NCBI GenBank assembly: GCA_944386635.1
Contig: CALXBV010000072.1
Coordinates: 1 to 34,771 of the forward strand
Direction: 5' to 3'
DNA from: an uncultured Clostridia bacterium
Lineage (GTDB): Bacteria; Bacillota; Clostridia; TANB77; CAG-465
Length of the DNA stretch: 34,771 nt
The notes under the pieces were generated by a model. That model did not search any database and was not told the origin of the DNA. It saw nothing but the letters and a program-made list of their open reading frames with translations. How positions within the stretch are numbered: the stretch's first letter is position 1; every line of letters begins with the position of its first letter. Below, piece by piece: positions 1 to 7,681 of the stretch. The position numbers were made by a program, and so were the translations under genes.

Positions 1-1
1 G

Positions 2-586
2 ATTAATAGTAATAAAAATAGCAATCAAAACACAGTTGTTCAAGCAGATAATGAAGAGCATAATATAATATTACCAACTTATAGCAAAGAAATTAGTATT
101 AATAATAGTGCTTATGGCTTTGGAAAATATTTTGAAAAAATAAATATTTATTCTGTTGAGATCGAAAAAATAGAGCAATATTCTACAAAGTACAATGTGG
201 ATGATAATTACAGTTATCCAATAACTAAAGTAAAAGCAAAAGTTATAAATTGTTACAAAGGAGAAAACGCTGAAGAAATAGAATTTTGGGTTCCTGGTGG
301 AGTATGGACTGTAGCAGAATTAAAAAATTCAAATTTACCGTATAATGAAATAGAAATTGGAGCTAATGATAGCGAAAATATAAAAATAAATTACTATGAA
401 AGTTATTACATTTCAGATGTTGAAGTCGGAAATATATATATAGTTTGTTTATATAAAGAAAATGATCAGTTATATGTTAATAAGAATTCAAAGTATAACT
501 TCAAAGAGTATAATTCTGATACTAATATGGTAGAGATGGATGAAAATGATTGGGAAGAGCTTGATTTATCTGATTATTTGAATTAA
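2..586 (+). CDS. 3' part of a hypothetical, probably exported protein (start lies before the window)
   Basis: The frame is open from the first bases of the window to the TAA, so the visible 194 residues are a C-terminal part; the GTG at 197 is internal to this frame and has no ribosome binding site. The first 15 or so visible residues are Asn/Ser/Gln-rich, as in linkers that follow a signal peptide or lipobox. The rest is acidic with short beta-like strands and a segment ending in FWVPGGVW. No family was recognised and no catalytic motif is evident. Export is inferred only from composition; the missing N terminus would decide it. A strong terminator follows 12 bases after the stop. Confidence 0.6.
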   Translation: MNSNKNSNQNTVVQADNEEHNIILPTYSKEISINNSAYGFGKYFEKINIYSVEIEKIEQYSTKYNVDDNYSYPITKVKAKVINCYKGENAEEIEFWVPGGVWTVAELKNSNLPYNEIEIGANDSENIKINYYESYYISDVEVGNIYIVCLYKENDQLYVNKNSKYNFKEYNSDTNMVEMDENDWEELDLSDYLN

Positions 587-597
587 TGTATTTTAAA

Positions 598-641
598 CAC
601 TTTAAGTACAATTATATTTGATACTTAAAGTGCTTTTTTTA
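598..641 (+). terminator. Intrinsic terminator of the first gene
   Basis: An 11-bp stem, CACTTTAAGTA with TACTTAAAGTG, is followed by seven T residues. It ends the transcript of the partial gene at the window edge. Confidence 0.85.
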
Positions 642-708
642 TATTTGAAATAGTTTTATTTATGTATTAAATTATTCAGGTTACAGATACTATATTTGAG
701 GTGATATT

Positions 709-918
709 ATGTCAAAAAATGATAGAAAAAGAAATATTGAATATGAATTAGAAATAGAAAGAAAAGATGCTAATAATCCTAATATGGAAAAATATGATTT
801 TATATTTCCATTGAGTAATTTGACATCAATTGATGAACAAAAAGTAAAAGTAGAAGAATTAACAAATATTACTAAAATAAAAAAAGAAAAAGATGAAGGT
901 AAAGCAAATAAAAAATAG
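709..918 (+). CDS. Small highly charged hypothetical protein, 69 aa
   Basis: ATG start preceded by a good Shine-Dalgarno sequence (GAGGTGAT, 5-6 nt away) and closed by a terminator that begins at the stop codon, so this is a real monocistronic gene. The product is Lys/Glu/Asn-rich with a charged N terminus, a short hydrophobic patch (FIFPLSNL, about residues 29-36) and a Lys-rich tail. There is no signal peptide, transmembrane helix or recognised domain. Small cytosolic protein of unknown role. Confidence 0.7.
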   Translation: MSKNDRKRNIEYELEIERKDANNPNMEKYDFIFPLSNLTSIDEQKVKVEELTNITKIKKEKDEGKANKK

Positions 919-949
919 ACACTATATAAAATATAGTGTCATTTTTTTA
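917..949. terminator. Bidirectional terminator between convergent genes
   Basis: The stem GACACTATA / TATAGTGTC (9 bp) has T-runs on both sides: seven T on the + strand and a T-rich run on the - strand. It can end both the 69-aa gene and the converging Rpn remnant. Confidence 0.8.
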
Positions 950-1491
950 ATTTAGTTTTTGTATTTCTTCTTTTGTTAATTGAGTTATTTCTATTATATC
1001 TTCAATGCTCATATTCTTTTTTAGCATCCTATTAGCAATTTCTTTGTTTCTTTTATTTTCTCCTTCTCTAATGCCATCGATATATCCATAGTATAGTTCT
1101 GGTATTTCTTTTAAACTATCTATTTTAAAATCTGCTATTAATATACATATAGCTTTTTTTGATGTATCATATCCATATCCAGATTTTACTGATTTTGAGT
1201 ACATTTTTGCCCAGTACCAGAGTATTCTATCCGCTATATATGCACACTTTTAACTACTTGTATTTCTAAGTCTATATTATTAATATCGTCTGCCAGAACT
1301 TTTACGTCTAGCACTCCCATTTTGTTATCTATTAAATCTCTTTCGAGAATAGGGGTGTCATCTAAATTTATATTTTTAAATTCTATACTAGTTGCTGCTT
1401 TAATAAAGTCTTGTGTTATATCTTCATTTCTAATTCTACCAAATATTCTTTTAAATACACAGTCATTTGTTGGTAACAATGTTTTTTTCAT
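947..1491 (-). pseudogene. Remnant of an Rpn-family (PD-(D/E)XK) recombination-promoting nuclease/putative transposase
   Basis: Two minus-strand reading frames belong to one gene. The upstream part begins at an ATG at 1491 after a GAGG site and carries the family N terminus (LLPTNDCVFKRIFG) and the nuclease core GVLDVKVLADD...LEIQV, giving a D...ExQ motif. The frame stops at a TAG near 1226, yet after a shift of two bases in a TATATA run the next frame reads ADRILWYWAKMYSK, the normal continuation. The C-terminal part has the usual YIDGIREGENKRNKEIA helix and a short HTH-like tail. About 180 residues remain where the family usually has 250-300, and DFKID joins directly to the C-terminal helix, so an internal deletion of about 100 residues is also likely. 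Dead gene; identification confident, function lost. Confidence 0.8.
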
Positions 1492-1609
1492 TAAAACCTC
1501 ATTCAAAACTTCATTAATAAAAGGCCTAAAGTAAGGTAATTATAATATACTAACATATCGTTTTCAAATCTTTTTAGTATTTGCTTTATATCGAAATTTG
1601 AATTAAATT

Positions 1610-2086
1610 TTATTTAGTATTACATATTTGCCATAATAAAATGGGCTCATCACAAAGTATAGATGGTCTTCTAGAAGAATTAACTTCAAATTCTGTTAAT
1701 ATATTTTCATTTTTTATATTATATTTTTTCTTTAAATGATTTAATAATTTTGAAAGTGAATTTAATTCATCTTTGTTATAATATCCATTTTTATTTAATG
1801 TAAGCATTATACTTATACTTCTATCATCATAATTGCTATTTCTAGTACATATTGCTTTTTCTTTTTCTGGAATAATATTTAATATTTTGCCATTTGTATC
1901 TATTATAAAATGACAAGAGAATTCTCGGTCTTCTTTATATTTTAATTTTTCTATTATATTTCTATTTTTTAATGCACTAAATCCATTATATTTAGATGAA
2001 GTAATTATGATGTATTTTATTTCATTCATTTTTTCTAATCTTCTAGTATTTAAACTTTTTGTTAAATAATATTTCTTAATATCCAT
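1610..2086 (-). CDS. Degenerate N-acetylmuramoyl-L-alanine amidase (amidase_2/PGRP-like) fold protein
   Basis: The 158-residue product has the amidase_2 layout: a first strand (YIIITSSKYNG), the CHFIIDTNGKILNIIPE hairpin, NSNYDDRSISIML, then a helix LSKLLNHLKKKYNI and a final ILTEFEV...CDEP segment. In active relatives the first strand carries a zinc-binding His (usually VIHHT or similar) and the late segment a second His; here these positions are Thr/Ser and Glu. Only a Cys/Asp near the end could match the third ligand. There is no signal peptide, so a cytosolic or non-enzymatic role is likelier than wall cleavage. The start was set at ATG 2086, which is 4-5 nt behind GGTGAT; an in-frame GTG at 2098 overlaps that site. 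Neighbours give no clue. Confidence 0.6.
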   Translation of the reverse strand: MDIKKYYLTKSLNTRRLEKMNEIKYIIITSSKYNGFSALKNRNIIEKLKYKEDREFSCHFIIDTNGKILNIIPEKEKAICTRNSNYDDRSISIMLTLNKNGYYNKDELNSLSKLLNHLKKKYNIKNENILTEFEVNSSRRPSILCDEPILLWQICNTK

Positions 2087-2137
2087 TTTAATCACCACAT
2101 TATATTTTATGTTAATTGTACGTTTTTGTTAATGTTC

Positions 2138-2165
2138 TTGACAAGTTATTTTTCTTTGATATAAT
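2138..2165 (+). promoter_or_regulatory. Promoter of ychF
   Basis: Consensus TTGACA at 2138-2143 and TATAAT at 2160-2165, spacer 16 nt. The expected start of transcription is about 20 nt ahead of the TTG start codon. Confidence 0.8.
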
Positions 2166-2192
2166 ATTAGTTGTAAAAAGGAAGTGTTTAAA

Positions 2193-3287
2193 TTGAAGAT
2201 AGGAATAGTTGGATTACCTAATGTTGGAAAATCTACACTTTTTAATGCTATAACAAAAGCAGGTGCAGAAAGTGCGAATTATCCTTTTTGTACTATAGAA
2301 CCAAATGTTGGTATGGTATGTGTACCAGATAAAAGAATAGATGTATTATCTAAAATGTATGATACAGAAAAAACTACATATGCAACTATAGAATTTGTAG
2401 ATATAGCTGGTCTTGTAAAGGGAGCATCAAAAGGTGAGGGACTTGGAAATAAATTTTTATCTCATATTAGAGAAACAGATGCTATAGCACATGTTGTTAG
2501 ATGCTTTAATGATGAGAATATAGTTCATGTTAATGGTAGAATAGACCCAATAAGCGATATAGAAACTATATCTTTAGAACTTATTTTTGCTGATCTTGAG
2601 ACTTTAAATAAAAGAATAGATAGAGTTACCAAATTAACGAAATCTGGAGATAAGAAAGCAATTGCAGAACTTGAGTTATTAAATAGAATAAAAGCACATT
2701 TAGAAGAGGGAAAACCTGTGAGAACAATGGAATTAACTGAAGATGAAAGAGATACAATAAAAGATGCATTTTTCTTAACAGATAAAAAAGTTATATATGT
2801 AGCTAATGTTTCAGAAGAGCAGTTACCAAATAAGGATAATGATCCTAATGTTTTAAAAGTAAAAGAGTATGCTAAAAATGAGGGAGCAGAGGTTATAACT
2901 TTATGTGCTAAATTGGAAGAGGATTTATCCGAATTAGAAGATGAGGATAAAGAATTATTAATGCAAGATTATGGTATTGATGAATCAGGATTAGATAAAT
3001 TGATAAAAGCAAGTTATTCTTTATTAGGTCTTATTTCTTTTCTTACTGCAGGTAAACAAGAGTGTAGAGCTTGGACTATAAAAAGGGGAACTAAAGCACC
3101 TCAGGCCGCTGGAAAAATACATTCTGATTTTGAAAGAGGATTTATAAAGGCAGAGGTTGTATCTTATGATGATTTAATAAAATATGGTAGTATGAATGCT
3201 GCAAAGGAAAAGGGATTAGTTAGGCTTGAAGGAAAAGATTATGTAGTACAGGATGGAGATATAATTTTGTTTAGGTTTAATGTATAA
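2193..3287 (+). CDS. ychF: Ribosome-binding ATPase YchF/OLA1 family
   Basis: 364 residues, the normal length of YchF. The P-loop GLPNVGKST lies at residues 6-14, switch/Walker B DIAGLVKGASKGEGLGNKFL follows, and the usual NKxD specificity motif is replaced by NVSE, which in this family favours ATP over GTP. A C-terminal TGS domain ends in GDIILFRFNV. Known members bind the 70S ribosome and affect stress responses. The start chosen is TTG 2193, 9 nt behind AAGGAAG, giving the family-typical MKIGIVGLPN; an upstream in-frame GTG at 2184 overlaps the ribosome binding site. Monocistronic, with its own promoter and terminator. Confidence 0.97.
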   Translation: MKIGIVGLPNVGKSTLFNAITKAGAESANYPFCTIEPNVGMVCVPDKRIDVLSKMYDTEKTTYATIEFVDIAGLVKGASKGEGLGNKFLSHIRETDAIAHVVRCFNDENIVHVNGRIDPISDIETISLELIFADLETLNKRIDRVTKLTKSGDKKAIAELELLNRIKAHLEEGKPVRTMELTEDERDTIKDAFFLTDKKVIYVANVSEEQLPNKDNDPNVLKVKEYAKNEGAEVITLCAKLEEDLSELEDEDKELLMQDYGIDESGLDKLIKASYSLLGLISFLTAGKQECRAWTIKRGTKAPQAAGKIHSDFERGFIKAEVVSYDDLIKYGSMNAAKEKGLVRLEGKDYVVQDGDIILFRFNV

Positions 3288-3317
3288 GGCATAAATTTTA
3301 TGCCTTATTTTATTTTT
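3284..3317 (+). terminator. Terminator of ychF
   Basis: Hairpin ATAAGGCATAAA / TTTATGCCTTAT overlaps the stop codon and is followed by a T-rich run. Confidence 0.8.
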
Positions 3318-3412
3318 TACTTGTTTTCAAAATAAAACTAAACACTTATTTACATAACAAAAGTATCTATGATTTTTTTGTGTATTTTTCTTGCTTTTTT
3401 TAAGAAAAAAGC

Positions 3413-3441
3413 TTGACTTTTAATAGTAAGTAGATTATAAT
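3413..3441 (+). promoter_or_regulatory. Promoter of the two-tRNA transcript
   Basis: TTGACT at 3413-3418 and TATAAT at 3436-3441, spacer 17 nt, about 20 nt before the first tRNA. Confidence 0.8.
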
Positions 3442-3462
3442 AATAACTGTCCACAGTGATGT

Positions 3463-3539
3463 GGGCCTTTAGCTCAGCTGGTCAGAGCACTCGGCTCATA
3501 ACCGAATGGTCCGGGGTTCGAATCCCTGAAGGCCCACCA
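3463..3539 (+). tRNA. tRNA with CAT anticodon (elongator Met or lysidine-modified Ile2)
   Basis: Cloverleaf of 77 nt with acceptor stem GGGCCTT/AAGGCCC, discriminator A and encoded CCA. Anticodon loop CTCATAA gives CAT. It is not an initiator: the acceptor ends in a G-C pair and the anticodon stem lacks the three G-C pairs. Met and Ile2 tRNAs share this anticodon and cannot be separated safely by eye; the acceptor and D arm resemble both. The first pair of the anticodon stem is a C27-A43 mismatch. Confidence 0.93.
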
Positions 3540-3548
3540 TTTATATTA

Positions 3549-3634
3549 GGGTAGGTGCCCGAGTGGCTAAAGGGGGCAGACTGTAAATCTGTTGGCTTTC
3601 GCCTACGATGGTTCGAATCCATCCCTGCCCACCA
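3549..3634 (+). tRNA. tRNA-Tyr (GTA)
   Basis: Class II tRNA of 86 nt with a long variable arm. Acceptor GGGTAGG/CCTGCCC (one T-G pair), anticodon loop CTGTAAA with GTA, T loop TTCGAAT, discriminator A and encoded CCA. It lies 9 nt after the preceding tRNA, so both share one transcript. Confidence 0.96.
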
Positions 3635-3647
3635 TAATATAAATATT

Positions 3648-3686
3648 AAATGATTTCAAAGTTTATTTTTGAAATCATTTTTTTAT
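3648..3686 (+). terminator. Terminator of the tRNA transcript
   Basis: Stem AAATGATTTCAAA / TTGAAATCATTT followed by seven T residues, just behind tRNA-Tyr. Confidence 0.85.
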
Positions 3687-3735
3687 TTAAAAAGATAATT
3701 ATCATAGATATAATAATTATTTAGTTATTAATTAT

Positions 3736-3766
3736 AAAAAATTCCAAAGCTTTGCTTTGGAATTTA
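3736..3766 (-). terminator. Terminator of murC
   Basis: On the - strand a 10-bp stem ATTCCAAAGC / GCTTTGGAAT with a 3-nt loop is followed by TTTTTTATAA, directly behind the murC stop codon. Confidence 0.85.
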
Positions 3767-3767
3767 A

Positions 3768-5198
3768 TTATTTGTCTTTTTGGTTTATATCATCAAAATA
3801 ATCAGCTAAGTGAGTTATATTTCCAGCTCCTATAGAAAGAACAATATCACCTGGTTGGATTATTTCTTTAATTTTTTGTGCTGTTTTTTCTAAAGTCTTA
3901 GTATATAATGCTTTTTCTCCATTTTTATTTATTAATTTTACAATATCATTTGAAGATATTGTGCCATCATCTACTTCTCTTGCTGCATAAATGTCTAGTA
4001 ATAAAACAACGTCTGCGTCTTTAAATGCATTAGAAAAGTCTGTAAGTAATTCTTTTGTTCTAGAAAACGTATGTGGTTGGAAAGCAGCAATTATTCTATT
4101 ATGCTCTTTTTGTTTTGCAGCTGCAAGAGTTGCTTTAATTTCTGTTGGATGGTGTGCATAATCATCATAAAGTTCTACATTTGGAGCTATTGTCTTTTTA
4201 AATTCGAATCTTCTTTTAGCACCACAGAATTTACTTAAACTTTTTTGCATATCCTCAAATTTTATTCCGTATGCTTGAGATGTTGTTATAGCAGCTAGTG
4301 CATCATAAACATTATGAATACCAGGTACAGTTAAATAGAAATTATATGTTTTTCCATTTCTAGGATCTGTTACATCAAAAGAATAAAATCCTTTTATATT
4401 ACAGCTAAAGTTTTTAGCATATATATATGCATCTGGATCACTAAGTGAAAACTTAAATATTCTAACATTTTTCTTCTGTAAATCATCTATGCAATCATCT
4501 AATACTTCCATGCAATGTGTATCATCTTGGTTTATAACTAATATGCCATTTTCAGGTAACATTAAAATAAACTTTTTAAATGATTTTTTTATATCTTCAA
4601 TATCTGAAAAATAATCTAAGTGTTCAGCTTCTATATTTAGTACTGTTGCACAGTGATGAGGAAAGTTTAAAAAACTATCTACATATTCACAAGCTTCAAG
4701 TATAAAATATTCAGAATTTCCTAATCTATAGTTTGAATTATTAAGCTTTTCATATTTTGAACCTACTTGAACATTTGGATCCATATTTGCATCTATAAAT
4801 ATAGATGATATCATAGATGTAGTAGTAGTTTTTCCATGAGTTCCACATATACATATTGGTCTTTTGTAATTTTTTAATAGTAGTCCTAGAAATTTAGCTC
4901 TTTCGTATGTAGGAATACCAAGACTCTTAGCTCTAACAAATTCTGGATCATGTTGACTTATTGCAGATGTATATACAACTACATCTACATCTTTAACTAA
5001 ATCTGCATTAGAGCCAATATACACATGTATATCGTTTTTTTCTAATATATCTATCATATCACCATAATTTTTGTCTGAACCACTTACATCAAAGCCATCT
5101 TTTTTTAGTATTAATGCAATACCACTCATACTAACGCCACCAATACCAATCATATGTATCTTATGTATATTTTTTAAAGCGTCAAAGTCTTTCTTCAT
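3768..5198 (-). CDS. murC: UDP-N-acetylmuramate--L-alanine ligase MurC
   Basis: 476 residues, normal for MurC. It joins L-Ala to UDP-MurNAc with ATP in the cytosol, the first peptide step of peptidoglycan synthesis. Seen: N-terminal Rossmann motif MIGIGGVSMSGIA (about residues 15-27), the Mur ligase ATP loop CGTHGKTTTT, the central EACEYVDSFL segment, and the C-terminal domain with DDYAHHPTEI and AFQPHTFSRT. ATG 5198 was chosen because the in-frame codons further upstream (to 5249) overlap the -10 element of the promoter; AAGGA precedes the ATG at a somewhat long 12 nt. Transcribed alone, divergent from the TPR gene. Confidence 0.97.
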   Translation of the reverse strand: MKKDFDALKNIHKIHMIGIGGVSMSGIALILKKDGFDVSGSDKNYGDMIDILEKNDIHVYIGSNADLVKDVDVVVYTSAISQHDPEFVRAKSLGIPTYERAKFLGLLLKNYKRPICICGTHGKTTTTSMISSIFIDANMDPNVQVGSKYEKLNNSNYRLGNSEYFILEACEYVDSFLNFPHHCATVLNIEAEHLDYFSDIEDIKKSFKKFILMLPENGILVINQDDTHCMEVLDDCIDDLQKKNVRIFKFSLSDPDAYIYAKNFSCNIKGFYSFDVTDPRNGKTYNFYLTVPGIHNVYDALAAITTSQAYGIKFEDMQKSLSKFCGAKRRFEFKKTIAPNVELYDDYAHHPTEIKATLAAAKQKEHNRIIAAFQPHTFSRTKELLTDFSNAFKDADVVLLLDIYAAREVDDGTISSNDIVKLINKNGEKALYTKTLEKTAQKIKEIIQPGDIVLSIGAGNITHLADYFDDINQKDK

Positions 5199-5228
5199 TA
5201 AATAGTCACATCCTTTTTTACATTGTTT

Positions 5229-5257
5229 ATTATACATTATTATACCCAATTAGTCAA
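5229..5257 (-). promoter_or_regulatory. Promoter of murC
   Basis: On the - strand TTGACT (5257-5252) and TATAAT (5234-5229) with a 17-nt spacer. The leader is only about 25 nt. It fixes the murC start at 5198. Confidence 0.8.
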
Positions 5258-5295
5258 TGTAAGATAAAAAATTAGATATAATATGTATTATAAGC

Positions 5296-5324
5296 TTGAA
5301 AGTTGACAAAAAATGTTATATAAT
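5296..5324 (+). promoter_or_regulatory. Promoter of the TPR membrane protein gene
   Basis: TTGAAA at 5296-5301 and TATAAT at 5319-5324, spacer 17 nt. A TTGACA at 5303 is only 10 nt from this -10 and is not properly placed. The promoter lies back to back with that of murC. Confidence 0.7.
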
Positions 5325-5346
5325 ACCTGTGCGGAGGATAATGCGG

Positions 5347-6573
5347 ATGATAATTGATAATATAATAGTAATAGTCGTAGCTATAATCTTAATAACATAT
5401 TTATCAATCAATTATGTTAAAAAATATGCCCCAGGAAATCTAATCTTAATATCTATTACGGCTTTTTCTTTAGGATTATATTTGCCAATAGTATATTATG
5501 ATGTATATTTAAGAATAAGATATCAGATACCACTTTCAATAGGAATATTTTTCTTACCATGTATTTTTGCTATATTACAATATAATAATATTAGCTTTGG
5601 TAAAAAATTATTATATAAAAGGGCACAAAAATACTATTTAAAACAAAAATATACAAAATGCATAGCTACATTGCAGAAGATAATAAATACACAGGGAAAA
5701 AATAGTGAAAATTTATTTCTATTAGCTAATTGTTTTTATGAGATAGAAGACTATCAAAATGCAAAAGAAATATTATATAAAGTAATAGATTTGGATGAAA
5801 AAAATTATAAAGCATATTTTAGACTTGGAAATATATTAGAAAAAGAAGAAGATTTTGATCCTGCAATAGATGTATATAGAAAAGCTTTAGAAATAGATCC
5901 AACTTTTTATGATGCATATGAAGTATTAGGAATACTACTAGCTAACAAGGGAGAATATGAGCAAGCAGAAGAAGTGTATAAAAATGCTTTGGATTATCAT
6001 GTTGAATCATATGAATTGTTATATAATTTAGCAATGATACAATTAGAACTTGGAAAAACAGATGAGGCAGAAAAAAACTTAGAGTTTGCATTAGTAATTA
6101 AACCGGATATAAAGGAAGCTATTTATAGTTTAGGAAATATAAAAATGCTAAAAGGAAAGTATAATGATGCTTTAAATTTATATAATGAAATAATAAAAGA
6201 TGAGGAATATGGATTAAAAGCATACTATAAAATAGCAATAATATATGTAACTAAAAATGAATTTGACAAAGCTATGAGTATTATAGAATACTTAATTAAT
6301 AGTGATAGTAAATATATAAATATAATAGAAAATGAATTTGTATTTAATGCAATGCGTTCAAGAATAGATACCTTTTTAAAAGAAAGAAAAGAATCTATAA
6401 ATGAGGAAGAATTAGAAGAACAAAAGGAAATTGAACAAAGAAAAAAAACTAGAAAGAACTGGTTTTCTTCTAAAGATAATAAACAAGAGTCAAAAAAAGA
6501 GAGTATTTTGTATGATGATATAGATATTACTAGAACAGGATTTAGATCAGAAGAAAGTAAAAAAGATGAATAA
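5347..6573 (+). CDS. Membrane-anchored tetratricopeptide repeat protein
   Basis: 408 residues. Three hydrophobic segments (about residues 3-22, 30-50 and 58-80) are followed by a run of TPR-like helix pairs from about residue 90 to 320, for example DYQNAKEILYKVIDLDEKNYKAY-type units with the usual A/G/Y/P positions, and a charged Lys/Glu tail. TPRs form scaffolds for protein partners; the topology suggests a cytosolic repeat domain tethered to the membrane. Start: GGAGG at 5333-5337 suits ATG 5347 (9 nt) better than ATG 5341 (3 nt); the longer frame from 5296 lies in the promoter. Divergent from murC, so a link to the cell envelope is possible but unproven. The partner is unknown. Confidence 0.8.
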   Translation: MIIDNIIVIVVAIILITYLSINYVKKYAPGNLILISITAFSLGLYLPIVYYDVYLRIRYQIPLSIGIFFLPCIFAILQYNNISFGKKLLYKRAQKYYLKQKYTKCIATLQKIINTQGKNSENLFLLANCFYEIEDYQNAKEILYKVIDLDEKNYKAYFRLGNILEKEEDFDPAIDVYRKALEIDPTFYDAYEVLGILLANKGEYEQAEEVYKNALDYHVESYELLYNLAMIQLELGKTDEAEKNLEFALVIKPDIKEAIYSLGNIKMLKGKYNDALNLYNEIIKDEEYGLKAYYKIAIIYVTKNEFDKAMSIIEYLINSDSKYINIIENEFVFNAMRSRIDTFLKERKESINEEELEEQKEIEQRKKTRKNWFSSKDNKQESKKESILYDDIDITRTGFRSEESKKDE

Positions 6574-6576
6574 GTA

Positions 6577-6605
6577 TTGCAATATTTTTAGAAATATTGT
6601 ATAAT
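6577..6605 (+). promoter_or_regulatory. Possible promoter of tRNA-Leu, inside the upstream terminator region
   Basis: TTGCAA at 6577-6582 and TATAAT at 6600-6605, spacer 17 nt. Transcription would start near 6611, within the left arm of the terminator hairpin at 6607-6634, so the new transcript would lack the full hairpin. Confidence 0.55.
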
Positions 6606-6606
6606 A

Positions 6607-6634
6607 AAAGAGCAATAGAAATTGCTCTTTTTTT
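6607..6634 (+). terminator. Terminator of the TPR protein gene, abutting tRNA-Leu
   Basis: Stem AAAGAGCAAT / ATTGCTCTTT (10 bp), loop AGAA, then a T-run ending at the base before the tRNA. Confidence 0.8.
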
Positions 6635-6721
6635 GCCGATGTGCTGGAACTGGCAGACAGGAAGGTCTCAAACACCTTTGCTTTTAAAAGCGTGTGGGTT
6701 CGATCCCCACCATCGGTACCA
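6635..6721 (+). tRNA. tRNA-Leu (CAA)
   Basis: Class II tRNA of 87 nt. Acceptor GCCGATG/CATCGGT (terminal G-T pair), anticodon stem AAGGT/ACCTT with loop CTCAAAC giving CAA (reads UUG), a long variable arm, discriminator A and encoded CCA. Confidence 0.95.
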
Positions 6722-6748
6722 TAAATACTCCATTTAGGAGTTTGTTGT

Positions 6749-6783
6749 GTGCATGCTAATTATGGAGTATGCATATTTTTTTG
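6749..6783 (+). terminator. Terminator after tRNA-Leu
   Basis: Stem TGCATGCT / AGTATGCA (8 bp with one G-T pair), 8-nt loop, then TATTTTTTT. It sits just before the ribosome binding site of the next gene. Confidence 0.65.
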
Positions 6784-6804
6784 CTTTTCATATTAGGAGG
6801 TATT

Positions 6805-7680
6805 ATGAAACAGATAGTAGTAGAAGTTGGGTCTACTTGCACTAAAGTTGATGAGTTTGATGGAAAAAATATAATACACATAAAAACAGTACCAATTGAG
6901 TTTAAGAAAAATTATAAAATAGAAAATGGACTATATTCAAAAGATGTGGATAAACTTATAAGACTTGTAAATGATTTGAGTGATAGTATGAAAAACATAT
7001 ATGTATGTGGTACAAGTGTATTTAGACAATTAGATGATGAACATAAAAATATTTTTTTAGATTATTTTAAAAATAAAACAAAATTGGATTTTAATATAAT
7101 ATCTTCAGAAAAGGAAAATGAACTTACTGTATTAGGTGCTACTAAAAATATAAAAGAAGCTGTTGTTTTTGTTGGTGGAGGAGGTTCCACTGAAATATCA
7201 TATTATAATAATGGAATAAAGCAAATGTGTAATAGTAAAATAGGAGTTATGGATGTATTAAATGAATACGAAGATTTAGCAAATGATTATGCAACCACAA
7301 GTTTAGAAGAAATAGAAAGGTATATAGAAGATAGAATTACAATACCAGATGTAAAAACAGATGTATTAATATTGGCTGGTGGAGGACATGAGTATTTTGC
7401 TAGACAGTCAGGAATAAGATATTATGATAATATATTGTATAAAGATAATATGTCACCAATAATGATGGATATAAATACTAGAATAGAAGATACTAAAGAT
7501 TATTACACAAAAATATCTTTGGATAAAATTAGAAAAAGAGTTGATGAGCCTAGTTGGTGGTATGCAACTAGAGCAATGTGCGCTTTTGTTTTAGTAGTAG
7601 CTCAAAAAATTGAAGCAAAATATATAGTCCCAACAGATATATCTATGATTTATGGAATAGTAAGTGAAAAGGAGGAGTGA
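6805..7680 (+). CDS. Ppx/GppA-like phosphatase (ASKHA fold)
   Basis: 291 residues, near the size of short Ppx/GppA proteins. The N terminus IVVEVGSTCTKVDEF is the phosphate-1-like loop, and VVFVGGGGSTEISYY (about residues 125-139) is the family GGGSTE motif; a second glycine loop LAGGGHEYFA follows. Characterised relatives hydrolyse polyphosphate or pppGpp, but the first loop here reads EVGSTCTK where canonical members have D-GSNS, so the substrate is uncertain. The ATG at 6805 follows AGGAGG at 5 nt; the longer in-frame start lies in the upstream terminator. It ends 1 nt before the YitT gene and must be co-transcribed with it. Confidence 0.75.
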   Translation: MKQIVVEVGSTCTKVDEFDGKNIIHIKTVPIEFKKNYKIENGLYSKDVDKLIRLVNDLSDSMKNIYVCGTSVFRQLDDEHKNIFLDYFKNKTKLDFNIISSEKENELTVLGATKNIKEAVVFVGGGGSTEISYYNNGIKQMCNSKIGVMDVLNEYEDLANDYATTSLEEIERYIEDRITIPDVKTDVLILAGGGHEYFARQSGIRYYDNILYKDNMSPIMMDINTRIEDTKDYYTKISLDKIRKRVDEPSWWYATRAMCAFVLVVAQKIEAKYIVPTDISMIYGIVSEKEE

Positions 7681-7681
7681 T

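Noticed and set aside
3640-3735. Possible small RNA between tRNA-Tyr and murC
   Set aside because: The region is explained by two terminators of convergent transcripts; no independent promoter is seen.
5303-5324. TTGACA at 5303 as the -35 box of the TPR gene
   Set aside because: It is only 10 nt from the TATAAT; TTGAAA at 5296 has the proper 17-nt spacing.
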